Shown here: piece after piece, positions 16,953 to 29,018 of the stretch
Numbering within the stretch: the first letter of the stretch is position 1
Layout of the letters: every line of letters starts with the position of its first letter
NCBI GenBank assembly: GCA_947561715.1
Contig: OX387204.1
Location: 2,423,001-2,487,000 of the forward strand
Source: Ascidia mentula
Taxonomy: Eukaryota > Chordata > Ascidiacea > Phlebobranchia > Ascidiidae
Direction: 5' to 3'
Length of the DNA stretch: 64,000 bases
Program-made: the position numbers and the translations under genes
Notes under the pieces: generated by a model
Told to the model about the DNA's origin: nothing
What the model saw: only the letters and a program-made list of their open reading frames with translations
Database searches by the model: none

Positions 16953-19091
16953 TCTTCAAAAACAATTCAATCCAACCTCGTTTACCGCAATCCAAAGCTT
17001 CAGTGACTTTTGTAAAACGATTTTAACATCGTAAAAGTTATTATTTGTTCACAACCGGTGTCAGTCGACAAATGGCGGGAATGGCGACGCACGCTGGTAC
17101 ACCATCACGCTGGCGGTGTAGATTATTACCAAAACATGACGCATGCTCCTTTTGTTCCAATGATTGTCGAGCCATAAAGTGAGGTATTTTAATGGCAACA
17201 ATGTAAACACAGGAATGTTTAACAGTTTCTTACGACAACGTTTTGTCCAACTGGTAAGGTGGTGTGCTTTGTTTCAGCTACAAAATTTTTACCCCAAACA
17301 CAAATATCTTCTGTAACTGTTGTTTCCCGCCCTTTTGATAACATCACGTGATTTCACAAGCGGTGTTAGCGTTATATATTTTTTCGTGGTGGTACATTTT
17401 CCTTGGCGTTGGTTGTGTGCTGTACCATTACCCTGAGGAAGCCTTGTTGGATAACAGGCGAAACGTCGGTCAATAAAGTTACGTTTTTATTGTGCCAGAA
17501 GAACACACTATTAAATTACAATATGCCTGGCAGCAACAGAAACATTATACAAATATCTTCGTCAAGTTTTCATATTAATTAGTTTACAATGTGCCAACCC
17601 TCACAAACTGAAGTCCATTGTTTTGTTGCGAGGTCATCCTTGTACATCCTTGCGATGAACACCCGCAAAAATTTTTTTACACAAAAGTATACCCTAAGTT
17701 TCACAAGAAATTGGGGTCTCATGCGATTGTGCGTTCTGATATCTAATGCCAATTAGTTTTTTAATGGAACTCGTACAATACGAGCCCTAATGTAATCGGA
17801 TTGCTTTCAATCCCATGTAGTTTATATTAGGCACTTTAACTAGTGACATCTCATTACCACATGGTGTCAAACTTTAAAATACTATGGATGTTTTCCATAG
17901 CATACAAAGTATACGAACTCAAGCAAGCAACAATTATTTTAACGAACTTAGGTGAAGATGCATCAAGTTTCTATTTTCCGTTCATTTTCCTGTTTCGTGA
18001 TTGTGACACGTCCGCGTAGTTATAATATATTTTACTTTTATGTGCTTTTGAACTAAGAAAAACTACTTAATTGTCTGACAAATCCCGATATCCCATTATT
18101 TTTGGGTTAAAGCCATAAGACGCATGTAAGGTCTCTCGTTTTTTGCCCAACAGTTTTGGTGACGCTTTGCCCCACCAAGCGGATGAACTAATGTTTAAAT
18201 TCGCTCAACTGAAAAAGGGTTCAAGTCAAGCGTTCGACAACCACAAGATGTATTTACTCTCAGAAACATGAAAACGCCTGTTTTGAATGTCCTGGGTTGC
18301 CAGTAGTTTGAAAAAGAAATTTCTTGATACTTGGTTGTGTAGCTTACGTTCACTGCCAGAATTTTTTATTTTGGTATTCCGATAACTAGAAATGAACTTT
18401 TCAGCACAACCAAGACTATCTGAACGGTATATCCTTCATGACTGTTAGTCATGTTTTCAAAACTTGTGTAGAACTCTCACTAAACTTATATTCAGTCGTA
18501 TGTCACCATGGTTCGGCTTGCATTGTACGAAGTTCACCGCAGCAAATATGATCGTTCGGTGGCTTCATGTCTTTCGAATGAGCACAATCCAATAGTTGGC
18601 GTGAATGTCACACTTTTTTATAACGCGCTTTATATACCATTTATACGCAGTAAAATTCCCAACGTCCGAACAAGTTGACAGGTACAAACACAAAGAAACG
18701 CCACTTGTTTTAAGGTACAAACACACCGGGGTAACATAGTTGAAGAACGCCGGGAGGATAAAAAAACACGACACGGCGGTCATTTACGTCTTATCAGCCG
18801 GATTATAATGTACGGTGCAAAACGGCACGATGGGCGGCGCAGTATTTCAGAAAACTACAATTTACCTCGAGCAGCAACAAGACAATAAATAAAACAAATT
18901 TGTAATACGTATATGCTGCGTTAACGTACAACTTTGCTCTATATCTCAAGCAAGACGAGCACTTTAGGGTCAGGATTTTGGTTGTTGCTCACTTAAAAAA
19001 CACACAATACACGTCTTTGCGAAAAAACACGAATCGTATCATACGGCCAACACTGAAAAACGGGCCCGTCTTGCAAAGCTGGAGGTATACA
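16953..19091. other. intergenic region between otopetrin and ELMOD
   Basis: About 2.1 kb that should contain the otopetrin promoter and the ELMOD 3' UTR. A GAAACGTC-family repeat lies at 17425-17550. Apart from that I see no gene, RNA or ordered repeat. No canonical AATAAA was seen for ELMOD. Confidence 0.45.
17425..17550 (+). repeat. dispersed repeat, GAAACGTC family B, copy 1
   Basis: Starts with CTGAGGAAGCC, a 7-bp stem with loop, then GGCGAAACGTCGG, and continues into GTGCCAGAAGAACAC and ATATGCCTGGCAGCAACAG. The tail recurs at 20.17 kb and 54.77 kb. The head resembles a hammerhead core but has an A-C pair at the base of stem II and U7 replaced. Confidence 0.6.
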
Positions 19092-21937
19092 TCACGTTTC
19101 CATTAGCAACGAGGCTTTAGGAGCGTACGAGAGAACATCGATGACGGTCTTGAGGTATTGCGCCCTCACGCGGCTGAACGCCATCACGTTTTCTGGTTCC
19201 GATTTCATCCAGAATTCGTCGAACTCGTGGAAGAGGTAACCTTGAAAACACGTCACTGACCTTCATTGTTTTGTCACAATAACAGTCCTGACGTTTTACT
19301 GCTTCTATAAGAGTTACGTTCAGCAAAAAAACTTGGTAATTTGTATTTCAATGTAAGTTCAATATAACGATCAAAATGACAAATATATTTCGCCTAAAAA
19401 GGCATCACCAGTTCCTACACTTATTTAAATAAACGCTGACAATATATACTTGCATGACCTTAACAGCAAAAATATTGAAAGTAGGAAAAATGACTAATTC
19501 AAGGAAACCCGCATACGGTTCGTACTAAAGGGCGTTTCTACAAGCAGAGGTTTGAGACCCTTTATACAAAAACCTTCTGAATTTTTCGTACGCAACAATG
19601 CGGTCGTGAAATGAATTGGTCGAGTCATAGCATAACGTTTTCCGTTTGATTGTTATTCCGACTAAGAAACGTTTTTTCTCAACGAAAAAATTGCAAGAGA
19701 ACGGTGAAAACGACCACAATATTATAAACGTAACAACTTTCCTTGCGAAATCCATCGGTGCAGATACTTATACTGCCACACATACCAGCATTCCAGACGT
19801 ATAATGTCCACAATAATATCTTTAAACAGACCCGATAAAAGTATAATTTGAAGTTTACTTACAGAATACTTCATGAAAATCTTTAATTAGGGGTTTTCCC
19901 TGAACTGTGTTGTAGAAGTGAGTTCTCAGCAATCCATTGCACATTAGTTCATAAGACATGCTAGTTATGTTGATACCAGCTATTGCATACGAATATCTAG
20001 AGCAAACAGAATACAATGCCTACTTTTAGTTGACAAAATAAATAGTAATACAGTAGTTGGTAGTATCAAAAAACTATGCTGCACAGGCTGAAAGCTAGAA
20101 GTGCTGCATTTGATCATTAACAATCAGACGAAACGTCGTAAAAATACAGCATGTATATTTTTTGCCAGAAGAGCAGTACAGTTTAAATTGCAATAAGCCT
20201 GGCAGCAACAGGAGTTTCACATTAAGAGTCAGTTCATTGTTGTGTATAGAAGAGCTCAATTAGTTGCTTACCCATATTTAGGATGCAGTGAATGCTGTAA
20301 TGTTTTGGCTGCATGCTTGGGATAGTGTTCAGCATAATAAACAAGATTGTTCAAACCCAGAATTCCCATCCCTCTAAAATCTGTTTTAGGATCGTCGCCC
20401 TTTAAACACAACCATGCTTTATTAATGTTGGTTATTTATGATAAACAGACCAATTAGACATCACACAACTGACAACAATAAGGCTGTGTGTTGGATTGTT
20501 ATGCTTGTTTTTTTAACTATATGCAACTATTCCATGTGGGCAGTGTTGTTTGTACAGGTAAGAATAACATTATCGTTAATCGCCACCACAACAGCGGTGT
20601 GTTACAGTCTATATACATATATACATCGGAAGTTGAAAGGCTATTTATGATTTTGGTAAACACATCTTGAAAGGCAAATATATGACAGTACGCAGTTTTT
20701 CCAATCACACAAAAGAAGTTCACCTGAAATCCAATATTTCCCCATTGTTTTGATATTCTGTCCGTCAAAGGTTCGTTGGGTTGCATAAGTTTCCATAACT
20801 ACAAAAACAAATCAGTTTACCAAATTGACTTCTCCACTACAGGATTTATAAACGCACACATCCAAACGAACAACATATTTCGTTTACAAGACAAGGAACA
20901 AGGTTTATAAGCATTTTATACACATACTAACAAAATGCAACCATTCTTACATCTTTTGACTTATATTGAAAAATTTTGATCTTAACCATAGAATGCAGCT
21001 GGTTCTTTGTGTACATCTTAAGACAGATTTTTTTTAAATTGAATGTAAAAATTGTCAAGATAAACCCCAATTTTTTTAGCTTGCATGTTTTAAATAAGAA
21101 ACAAGCTCTTTACCTTTAACAACAGTTTTTCATGTTCATCATTTTCACAGTCGTATTTTTCGGTCCTCAGTGATTCGACTTCAACAAATAGTGAATTATA
21201 CCCATGTATTTGTTCAAGACAGACTCGAAGCACTCCAAAAAACCTTCAAACATACAGCATAGTTTTGTAAAAAGTACGCCCAATAAGTATATACTACACT
21301 GGCATACTTTGGATTAGTGTCAGCCACAATATGCTTGATTTGCATTATTTGCTTGACAGCATCATCCATATTTACTGGTTCCGCATCAACAATTTCACGC
21401 AATTCTTGAAATTTAGATCGCCGCAAATAATCCTCTGTAAAAAATTTTACAAAATTAATGTTTTTGTTATTTTGATTTTGTTAAAATTTTTAGTTATTAT
21501 TTTCACATATTGCTACAACAAAACCCATATTCTTTCCAGCCAAGTGATTTTTGGCATGTTTTACATATTCATGAATTTAATGTAAAAATAGTGAACTGTC
21601 TATAATTACATCTGGTAGCAGAGTTTTGTGCAACTGCGTCTGAGACCAAACAACCATAAATTATTAAAAAATCCTATCTCTTTCTTAAACCATCACAGAT
21701 GCTACAAAGATGACATATGCCATGCATTAGTTACGCACCAATTTTCACTGTACAAGTGCCAGCGTTATTTTTCATGACTATCCTTTGAATCTCACAGGTT
21801 CCGGTCAGCATCCGGATGATCCATTTTATTACTGATCGGATCAGTGCGATGTTGTAGAGTATTGCAAGAAAAGATGGAGTCCCAGTTGCAACCGGATGTT
21901 CAGAGCGCTTGCCTGCCTTCAGAGCATGCTCAGGCAT
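19092..21937 (-). CDS. ELMO domain-containing protein (ELMOD1/2 type)
   Basis: Seven coding exons (21739-21937, 21308-21434, 21114-21243, 20724-20798, 20272-20399, 19863-19996, 19092-19240) give 313 residues, the normal length for ELMOD1/2. ELMODs are GTPase-activating proteins for ARL2 and ARF GTPases. Seen: the N-terminal WIIRMLTGTCEIQRI element, VCLEQIHGYNSLFVEVESLR, HEKLLLKLWKLM, RISKQWGNIGFQGDDPKTDF followed by RGMGILGLNNL (the core of the ELMO domain, including the arginine-bearing WQ..GF.G.DP.TDFRG segment linked to GAP activity), YAIAGINITSMSYEL and YLFHEFDEFW. An acceptor lies 27 nt upstream of the chosen ATG, so a 5' UTR exon or trans-splicing is possible. TBC1D20 ends about 400 bp upstream on the same strand. 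Confidence 0.93.
20125..20214 (+). repeat. dispersed repeat, GAAACGTC family B, copy 2
   Basis: Carries CAGACGAAACGTCG, then TTTGCCAGAAGAGCA and AAGCCTGGCAGCAACAGG, as in the copies at 17.4 and 54.7 kb. It lies within an ELMOD intron, antisense to the gene. Confidence 0.55.
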
Positions 21938-22344
21938 GCTGTTGACAAGTCCTATGTATTCCTGGTAATTGAAGTAAAATGTATATGTAACAAGGTAACA
22001 TGCAATACAACACTCGATTATTTTAGTTTACCCTGAATTAAATAACACCAACATAATCCTATTACAATTTTAAACGTATAAATCTTTTTCAAGGCCTTTG
22101 TTGAATAAAAAAATCACCAGCACTTCTGTGTAGCTTTGAAATGTTAAACAAAAACATGAACAAGAATCAAAGTACTTTTAACAATAAAATTCGATACTGT
22201 GTGCACTTTTTCATACAACCAAGAAAAATGAAAACAAGCCAGCAGAATAGAATATGACGTTATTGCACACAAAATACTGTAAACATAAACTAACATATTG
22301 CATGAATTAACAGTGGAGGGCTTGACAAATGCTGTCAACAGCAG

Positions 22345-23490
22345 TCACATGTAGCCAAACAATTGGGGCACCCATTCCACAGCCCTTCCACCAACGGCCA
22401 GCAAAGCTGCTCCAACTGCACCACTTAACGCAATTGCAACTGTTTTGGAAGACCTTTTCCAGCCGGCTTCAGGCTGTTTTACTTGTTTTGTTTCATTTAT
22501 TGTCACCAAACCCATTCTTTGCAGCACAATGTCTGGTGCTTCGTGTTTGGCAACCAAGGCATAGTCACAAAAAGTTGATATTGCTAAGTTTTCTTTGTAA
22601 TAGTTTGCTGCATCATGGGCTAACACAGAGGGTGGAAACTGGATGTAGAAGTCGGAGGAGCGCTGGATTAAAGTTTCAAGGGGCAAGTTAGGTTTTCTTG
22701 CAATCTGTAACAGCAGCTGATAAATTCTGGCCATTTCACATTCCCCATCGAGAATCTTGTTGGCATTGTCTAAAACGATTTGTGCAGCAAAGTAGATAGG
22801 CATCAGCGGGTGACAGGACAAGAAAAAGTCGTACAAGCGCTCAATGTCGCTTTGTTCTGGCACTACGTAACTGTACCAGGTGATAAGCCAACTTAAAGCA
22901 AATATTGTACCAACTTCTGACTTTTCCAAATATTCCACCAGTTTGGGGTTTGCCATTTTCAGTATTGGAATCAAATAGTTTAGTATGTGGGTTGTGCTAT
23001 CCATGGTTGGATCCATAAAGTCTCTTAAATGATGGGTTGACACTTTTTCTACCATAGCCAATGACGCCTTTTCACCGCAAACCAGTAAAAATGTTATGCA
23101 AATATCATGGTAACCCTGGTAATAATGCAACTCAGGATGCTTTGTTAAAACACCCAGAATTAAATCTGTAAGCTTATCTTGCAAAGACTGTTGTTCTTCC
23201 TCAGACATTCCATCCGGGAATCTCTTTCCAGAGCGTTCAACATCCAAAATAACTTGCCTGCACTCATGGTGTTGTCGTAGGTCTTCCGGATATGAAACAG
23301 GCTTTTCATGGACGTCAAGCAAATGTGGCCAGACTTTTTTCCTGGCCTCCCTACTTATAAGCCCGCCAGGGGAAATGCACAACTTCCTTAAGGTAGCAAT
23401 ATCAACTGGGCTCTTGTTTAAAGCCTTGTTTACTTCCTTTAACTTAGCCTTAAGTTTTGGTGGATCCAGATGCATCTTCATGTCACACAT
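22345..23490 (-). CDS. TBC1D20: TBC1D20, Rab1-type GTPase-activating protein
   Basis: One intronless frame of 381 residues (human protein 403). TBC1D20 is an ER-anchored GAP for RAB1 and RAB18. The TBC domain spans roughly residues 45-265. The dual-finger catalytic residues are visible: arginine 86 in VILDVERSGKRFP and glutamine 125 in YYQGYHD. WLITWYSYVVP and the C-terminal hydrophobic anchor (about 350-381) also fit. A strong acceptor (TATCTCTTTCAG) lies about 30 nt before the start, within the 169-bp gap to ALG8, suggesting a trans-spliced downstream gene of an operon (inference). A short upstream ATG opens an 8-codon frame overlapping the start. The second or third in-frame Met (residues 4 and 6) could also serve. 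Confidence 0.95.
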   Translation of the reverse strand: MCDMKMHLDPPKLKAKLKEVNKALNKSPVDIATLRKLCISPGGLISREARKKVWPHLLDVHEKPVSYPEDLRQHHECRQVILDVERSGKRFPDGMSEEEQQSLQDKLTDLILGVLTKHPELHYYQGYHDICITFLLVCGEKASLAMVEKVSTHHLRDFMDPTMDSTTHILNYLIPILKMANPKLVEYLEKSEVGTIFALSWLITWYSYVVPEQSDIERLYDFFLSCHPLMPIYFAAQIVLDNANKILDGECEMARIYQLLLQIARKPNLPLETLIQRSSDFYIQFPPSVLAHDAANYYKENLAISTFCDYALVAKHEAPDIVLQRMGLVTINETKQVKQPEAGWKRSSKTVAIALSGAVGAALLAVGGRAVEWVPQLFGYM

Positions 23491-23659
23491 ATAAATTTCA
23501 TTGTCACACTATTTTCACGAAATCTGAAAGAGATACACAATAGATAGTTTAAAGCACTATTTGTTGGTTTTACCAAGAACCATGTACCAATGCACAACAA
23601 TCAACTCTAGTTCAAAACAATCTAGACTGAGCTCCAGTAAAAATACATGAAAAACTTGG

Positions 23660-25303
23660 TTAAGAGAATGATCTGTTAAACTGCCTTTTAATAGGACTTT
23701 TGCGTATGCTGGGTGGAAAAATCTCAGATACAGTTAGTGCTTGCCTGTATAACAGAAACCACGAGTAAATTACACCAATTGAACAGTATATAGAAGTTAG
23801 CAGTAACGGCAGAAAAGAAAAGCGCTGAAAAACTGGCATGATTGAAATTACATTACAGCATATTTCTACAGGTGCAATGCCATATAAATACAAACTCTCT
23901 GTGCCATTGAGTAAAGGCAAATGCCAGGTATTCCGTTGTACCTCATCGCGGTAAACATGGTTAACAGATATAAACGCAAAAATTGTGAAAAGCAAAAACA
24001 GACACAGTTTTGTAACTGTTTCAAAGGGAGTAAAAAGCAATGGAAACAGACTGTAATGCCCAGCTGTCTGCAATATCAGAAATACCCTTGCATCCTCTTT
24101 ATTTCCATTCATTGCTAATAGAGTCATGGGTAGGATTGCCATCAATATGGCTTTTTCATGAACATGCCAACCAAACATGAAGGAACACAGTGAACAAAGT
24201 GCAATGGAACGTATGAACTGATTAAAACTTGCTACATGGGATTTTGCTGGCTGTGCCAATATCTTTGCTAAACAGGGTAGAATTGAAAGAAATGTCAACA
24301 CAAATGTTGCTATAGGCGACACATAAGGTAAAATGGTGTGTTCCACATTTTGAACCAATCCACTTGTACTTGAGGTAGTGGAGTTACTTTCAATTAGCTT
24401 AAACTTCCTACAACCAATTTCAGCCATCTTGTCGACAAAATTATACATAGCCCAAAAGTTTGGAGCCCAATAAGCATGGGTCAGGCCCCGCTTAAATGGA
24501 AAAAGCCTTGATAGAACCTGAGGAAGGTGATTATAGAAAGGTCCATAGGTAGCGCCAAATACAGCTATCACAACAATACCCAGTGATAAAAGTCGTTGGA
24601 TGCGAAAAGACTTGACCAACTCCATACCAGTTTTGCATATGTCCATGCAGAACACACGCAGTAGGTAAATACCATACACTGGTGCAATGTAAAGAAATAT
24701 GTGCTTAAAATTCAGCAAAACAGCAAACCAAAATGAAGACCACAAGATATTACCATTATTCATATTGGCAAATGACAGGAAAAGTAATCCGAACAAAAAA
24801 CCATTGTACTGGAAATGAATGTGATCAACAATAAGAAGACCAAAGCTGAAGGATATCAATGTGAAAAATATGATCTGCGTATCGTTTTCACATTGTGTGT
24901 TTCCTTTAATCTTTGATTTAAGTTTGGGAAGTGCCTTGCAGCATTTGTAAGCACCTATTAGCAAAAACAAATCGCCAACAATAACTGACCCACGCTGGAA
25001 ATACAATGTCTCCAAACTCTTGTATGCTTTTTGAGATATCGCTACCATATCTGTATCAACATAGACTGCAAAATGGGCGAGTAGTCGTTCAAACCACGCA
25101 AACAAAGGTGGATAATCCAGGGTCCATTCCGACGTATTTTCGTAATACCATTGTGAATACGGCAGGCTATACGTAACAGCGAGCCAATTTCGATGAACTT
25201 CAAAGTCTGTTGAAGTGTATGATGGAAACAGAAGCAGTTTAAGCATGGCAGACAGCAGTGCTACAAGTGATGACGTCACAATCAAGCTTGTTGGCTCCGT
25301 CAT
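23660..25303 (-). CDS. ALG8: ALG8, dolichyl-P-Glc:Glc1Man9GlcNAc2-PP-dolichol glucosyltransferase
   Basis: Intronless frame; I start at ATG 25303 (547 residues), not 33 codons upstream, because MTEPTSLIV aligns with the usual short N-terminus and the upstream codons are not conserved-looking. ALG8 adds the second glucose to the dolichol-linked oligosaccharide in the ER membrane. Diagnostic segments are STDFEVHRNWLAVTYSLP, SEWTLDYPPLFAWFE, LIVDHIHFQYNGFLFG, LFPFKRGLTHAYWAPNFWA and FMFGWHVHEKAILMAILP, plus many hydrophobic helices. ALG6 is the nearest alternative, but these segments match ALG8. The vertebrate gene has many introns, so absence of introns here is notable. It sits 169 bp upstream of TBC1D20 on the same strand. 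Confidence 0.95.
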   Translation of the reverse strand: MTEPTSLIVTSSLVALLSAMLKLLLFPSYTSTDFEVHRNWLAVTYSLPYSQWYYENTSEWTLDYPPLFAWFERLLAHFAVYVDTDMVAISQKAYKSLETLYFQRGSVIVGDLFLLIGAYKCCKALPKLKSKIKGNTQCENDTQIIFFTLISFSFGLLIVDHIHFQYNGFLFGLLFLSFANMNNGNILWSSFWFAVLLNFKHIFLYIAPVYGIYLLRVFCMDICKTGMELVKSFRIQRLLSLGIVVIAVFGATYGPFYNHLPQVLSRLFPFKRGLTHAYWAPNFWAMYNFVDKMAEIGCRKFKLIESNSTTSSTSGLVQNVEHTILPYVSPIATFVLTFLSILPCLAKILAQPAKSHVASFNQFIRSIALCSLCSFMFGWHVHEKAILMAILPMTLLAMNGNKEDARVFLILQTAGHYSLFPLLFTPFETVTKLCLFLLFTIFAFISVNHVYRDEVQRNTWHLPLLNGTESLYLYGIAPVEICCNVISIMPVFQRFSFLPLLLTSIYCSIGVIYSWFLLYRQALTVSEIFPPSIRKSPIKRQFNRSFS

Positions 25304-25852
25304 ATTTGCGTGACAAGCACCACGGGACACCCTAGTACTAAAATATGACATAAGAATTAAAACGGGTTTGAATGTACTGATAATTAAACACCTACTCAAC
25401 ACAGGCTTTTCCTACGAACGAACCCAGACAAATTTTGCGTTGGCCACATTTATCCTAGTGACTAAAACATTCACCCTATAAGCAGAACCATCACAAATCA
25501 CGCTTAACAATTATATATCTCATCTTAGGAAGAAAACTAACTGTGTGATTCTGATAAAGCTAACGCAACTTTTTGAGATTTGTGTGTTGTCAAATGCATT
25601 GAAGCGTGAACCTCGTGATAAGTGCGTAAAGAAATCGTAAACAAGCTGCAAGTCAATTTTCTGGTTAATGTTTTTTCTCGAAATTTTGTAACGTCCACCC
25701 ACAAACTAAACTTTTCCACAATTACACTACCGTAGTCCGTAATCGCGAAGCGTACTTCCAACACACGAATACGGAAAAAACTTGCTAATTTCTTTTTGTT
25801 TTTAAAGCAACAACACAAAAGTTATAGCTGGGTTTGAAAATCTCACAAATGA
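25304..25852. other. intergenic region between PRMT7 and ALG8
   Basis: About 550 bp holding the PRMT7 3' UTR and probably the ALG8 promoter. No gene or repeat recognised. Confidence 0.4.
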
Positions 25853-28800
25853 CTAAAAAACATCAAAATGCATTTTCATTTCGCCACTTTCAGGCAAAAA
25901 GGAAATAGTGTAATTTAGTTGCGGAATGGAACCATTGCTTTCATTAGAAAGTGCTCGCAAGTCCACTGTACGCTTAAGAAAAAACACGGCCTGCTTTTGA
26001 TGCATGTACCAACAAGGAGTGTCCAAATACGCATCCTTGCAATTTTTGCTGCGTATTAACCCGTTGGAAATGCTGTTTCCATTATCGTCGAGGTCGAATT
26101 CCATCCAAAGTACAACAGCATGGCAATGGGTAACCCCTGGTTGTCTAGCAGTCGACTCAATTGACAGCAACCCTTGTGTCCGAATTTCTTGATCTGGAAC
26201 GCGTTCTTCGAAGTTGAACGTTAGGGTTCTTTGGGGCTTTGTAAGTAACACATTAGGGTATTCCCACAGGGCATGAGATTCAGCTTCGTAATATTCCTTC
26301 ATTTCCAGGGCGGAGTCAATGAGCCCGTCCATTATGGAGACGTCGAATCCTTCAACAGTGCCCACTGGGGCTCTAATTTTCCACAGGTCTCTGAACTGCA
26401 CAGCTGCGAAATACAGGTGGCCCCGTTTCGGAACAAACATACAGTTAGGATGAAGCGAAGTGTGGATAAGTGACCGAAGATACCAGAAGTGCAGGTCGTG
26501 CCAAGGAAGATACGAGGTTTTGAAGAAAGGTTCCGCTACGAGGATATGGATTTTTTCGTCGGCAATTATATCGGCTAAGTCATCTTTGCTCGTCACCCGC
26601 AAATTTATGTCGTTGTGCCTGAAAATTTAGACTAATATTATACGTTTGCATAAAACACATTTCTTGAAATGAACCTTAACAATCACGTTAGGGTTTTGAT
26701 ATGCCGACAGCTAATGGCAAGAGGTAACCTACCTAGCAATGTCAAGCAGGCCACGTTTTCCCATTTCAGTTTGCTCCAGCGCCACCACGTTCAATCCCAT
26801 TGCAGCTGAGATCAACGGCAATAAACTGAAGTCGCTCACACAAACAACAAGGTCATCTTTCGAAACTTTTTTACACAAATTCTCGATTGCATTAGCGTAC
26901 GAGTTGTTCCTTGCACCGTCGTTAACCATAGCGCAACGTGATCTACTCCACAGCATTCTGGGAGGGTATTCGCACAATGGACGACTGAGTTGTTCATTCC
27001 CAGGTTGGCCGTCGTGTTTTACGCTGAACCATAACGAGAAGGCGTCATGATGTGCCTAAAAAGTAAAATTCACTTATATTTGATCGCTATTCTATTGTAC
27101 AAGTTGTAGGAATAGGGCATACATTTTACCCATATTGACCAACACACAGAATCGTAAGTCAAAAATATCATCAAGCTTACACATATGGAGAATGAGTCGC
27201 CTTTTTTCACTTGAAGAGGTTCAGGAAGAAAGTAAACACTCTGCATCCAGTGATCTCTCCAAGCTTGTTTTTTACCATGTGGGTGAATCCAATGTGGGGC
27301 TGTACTTAGAATAATCTCACCCTCAGGGTCCATAGAAAGGTTCCACCAAGACAAGACAGCCTAAAATATATCAGTTCTTACATCCTTAAGGTTTACATAA
27401 ATTAGCCTGCTTCACAGAAATATACACATATATGATTACAGACTTTAATTGCATGACAAGCGTACAGTCTTGTGAAGATCTGCTGCAATCTCATGTCTTG
27501 GCACTGTTAAAAGACTGATTTTTCTGATTTCCAAAGAACAAGAACATTTTCAAGTTCAAGCATTTTTTGTTAGTTTTTGAGTGAGCTTGTGTTCTTCACA
27601 AACTAAAATCAATCTTTTCAGCAGTACAATGACCAGAAAAGTACAGTTCAGACTTAAATTAGGAACAGGGGCCTAACCAAGTATATTAACAAATATTTTA
27701 TAATTTATCTTACATGGGTAGTTCCACTGCTTTTAGCTTGACAGGATACAACATTTCCTCTTGTTCTATCTGAGAGCTTTTTGCTGCTCCACTCAAAATT
27801 AAAAACTTCAACAGGCTCAGTTAGGGTAACGAATTTGTCCAAAGGAAATTGGGACAATTGTATGTCATGCACAGCAGGAACTCCGGAGCCACTGCAAAGA
27901 TCTGGGTTGGGTTTGATTTCTATTGCTTTTCCTGCAGAGGTTTTTATCTGAGCTGGAAACATTTTGTGCCATGATAACATTAGGTCCGATTCCACAATTT
28001 GAATGATTGTTTGTGCATTGTGGGGGACTGCAATGCAGTTCTGAAAATAAATTGTTTATTTCTAAATTAACCCCACATTGCATTGCAGCAAAGCAACTTA
28101 AAAGGCATTCTCGCCCCTGACAATAATTATGTTGAAAATACAGAATGTGATGACCATAAACTTACATCTTCCACTAGATGGCGATGTGCATACTGATATG
28201 AGGATAGTGCACCTTCTCCAATCAACTCGGTATCAAAAAGCTCAGTTACAAGAATGTTTGCCTTTTCCTTTAAGCCAAACCAGAAGATATAATTGTTTGT
28301 GTTAAATGAAAATACATTGTATTAAATGCTTCCAACCTCCATGTCTTCATTGTCACCCAAAGTCACTTCATTTGAGTGCTTGTTTATAATCTTAATATTT
28401 GTGTAACCATTTGCCGTTGTAATTTTCCTTGCAACCTCAGAGACTGGAGCAAAGACCTTAAACATGTTAAAAACAGTAATGTTGAACAGAATGAACAATA
28501 AATTTTTAAGTTACTATATTTCATTTTAGCCTTTCAAGTGTTGGTGTAATTATTTAACACACAAAAAAACACAATGTTTCATGCTTGCCACATCGGTCGG
28601 TCTTTTACCTCAATAGCAGTGATTTTTTCAGCACCAGCTTTGGCAGCCATCATTGATAATAAACCAGTTCCTGTTCCAATATCGAGAACCTTGCATTTTT
28701 CACCTCTTGCGTGTATGGCAGCAACTGCCTTCTCAATAGCTGCATTGTAGAGCTGGTTTCTTTCTGTGTCATGCAGCATATCAGCATATGATGACCGAGC

Positions 28801-29018
28801 AACATCTGCAAAATATCAACAAAATATTATTTTTAGCAAAAATATGTTTTGTTGACAGAAAAAGGTCAACCATTTGTATTTTAAGCTGGTTATCCTAAAT
28901 GGAACAAAAAAGTTTAACCTGTGAAATAATCATGTTCTTCTTGGTTTTCAGCAATCCATTCTTGCTTTCCAGTCATAACGTTTGTACTTTGCACAAAAAG
29001 GTATTTTTCCTTCTCCAT
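25853..29018 (-). CDS. PRMT7: PRMT7, protein arginine N-methyltransferase 7
   Basis: Eight coding exons (28919-29018, 28609-28805, 28337-28456, 28166-28267, 27714-28040, 27181-27360, 26733-27055, 25853-26618) give 704 residues (human 692). PRMT7 makes monomethyl-arginine and has two tandem methyltransferase modules. Module 1 shows motif [21 protein letters not shown] and the double-E loop [15 protein letters not shown], then [12 protein letters not shown] and [13 protein letters not shown]. Module 2 is degenerate, as in the family: [20 protein letters not shown] and [20 protein letters not shown]. The N-terminus [18 protein letters not shown] matches the family, supporting the start. It is divergent from the hydroxylase gene, with 434 bp between start codons. 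Confidence 0.96.
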
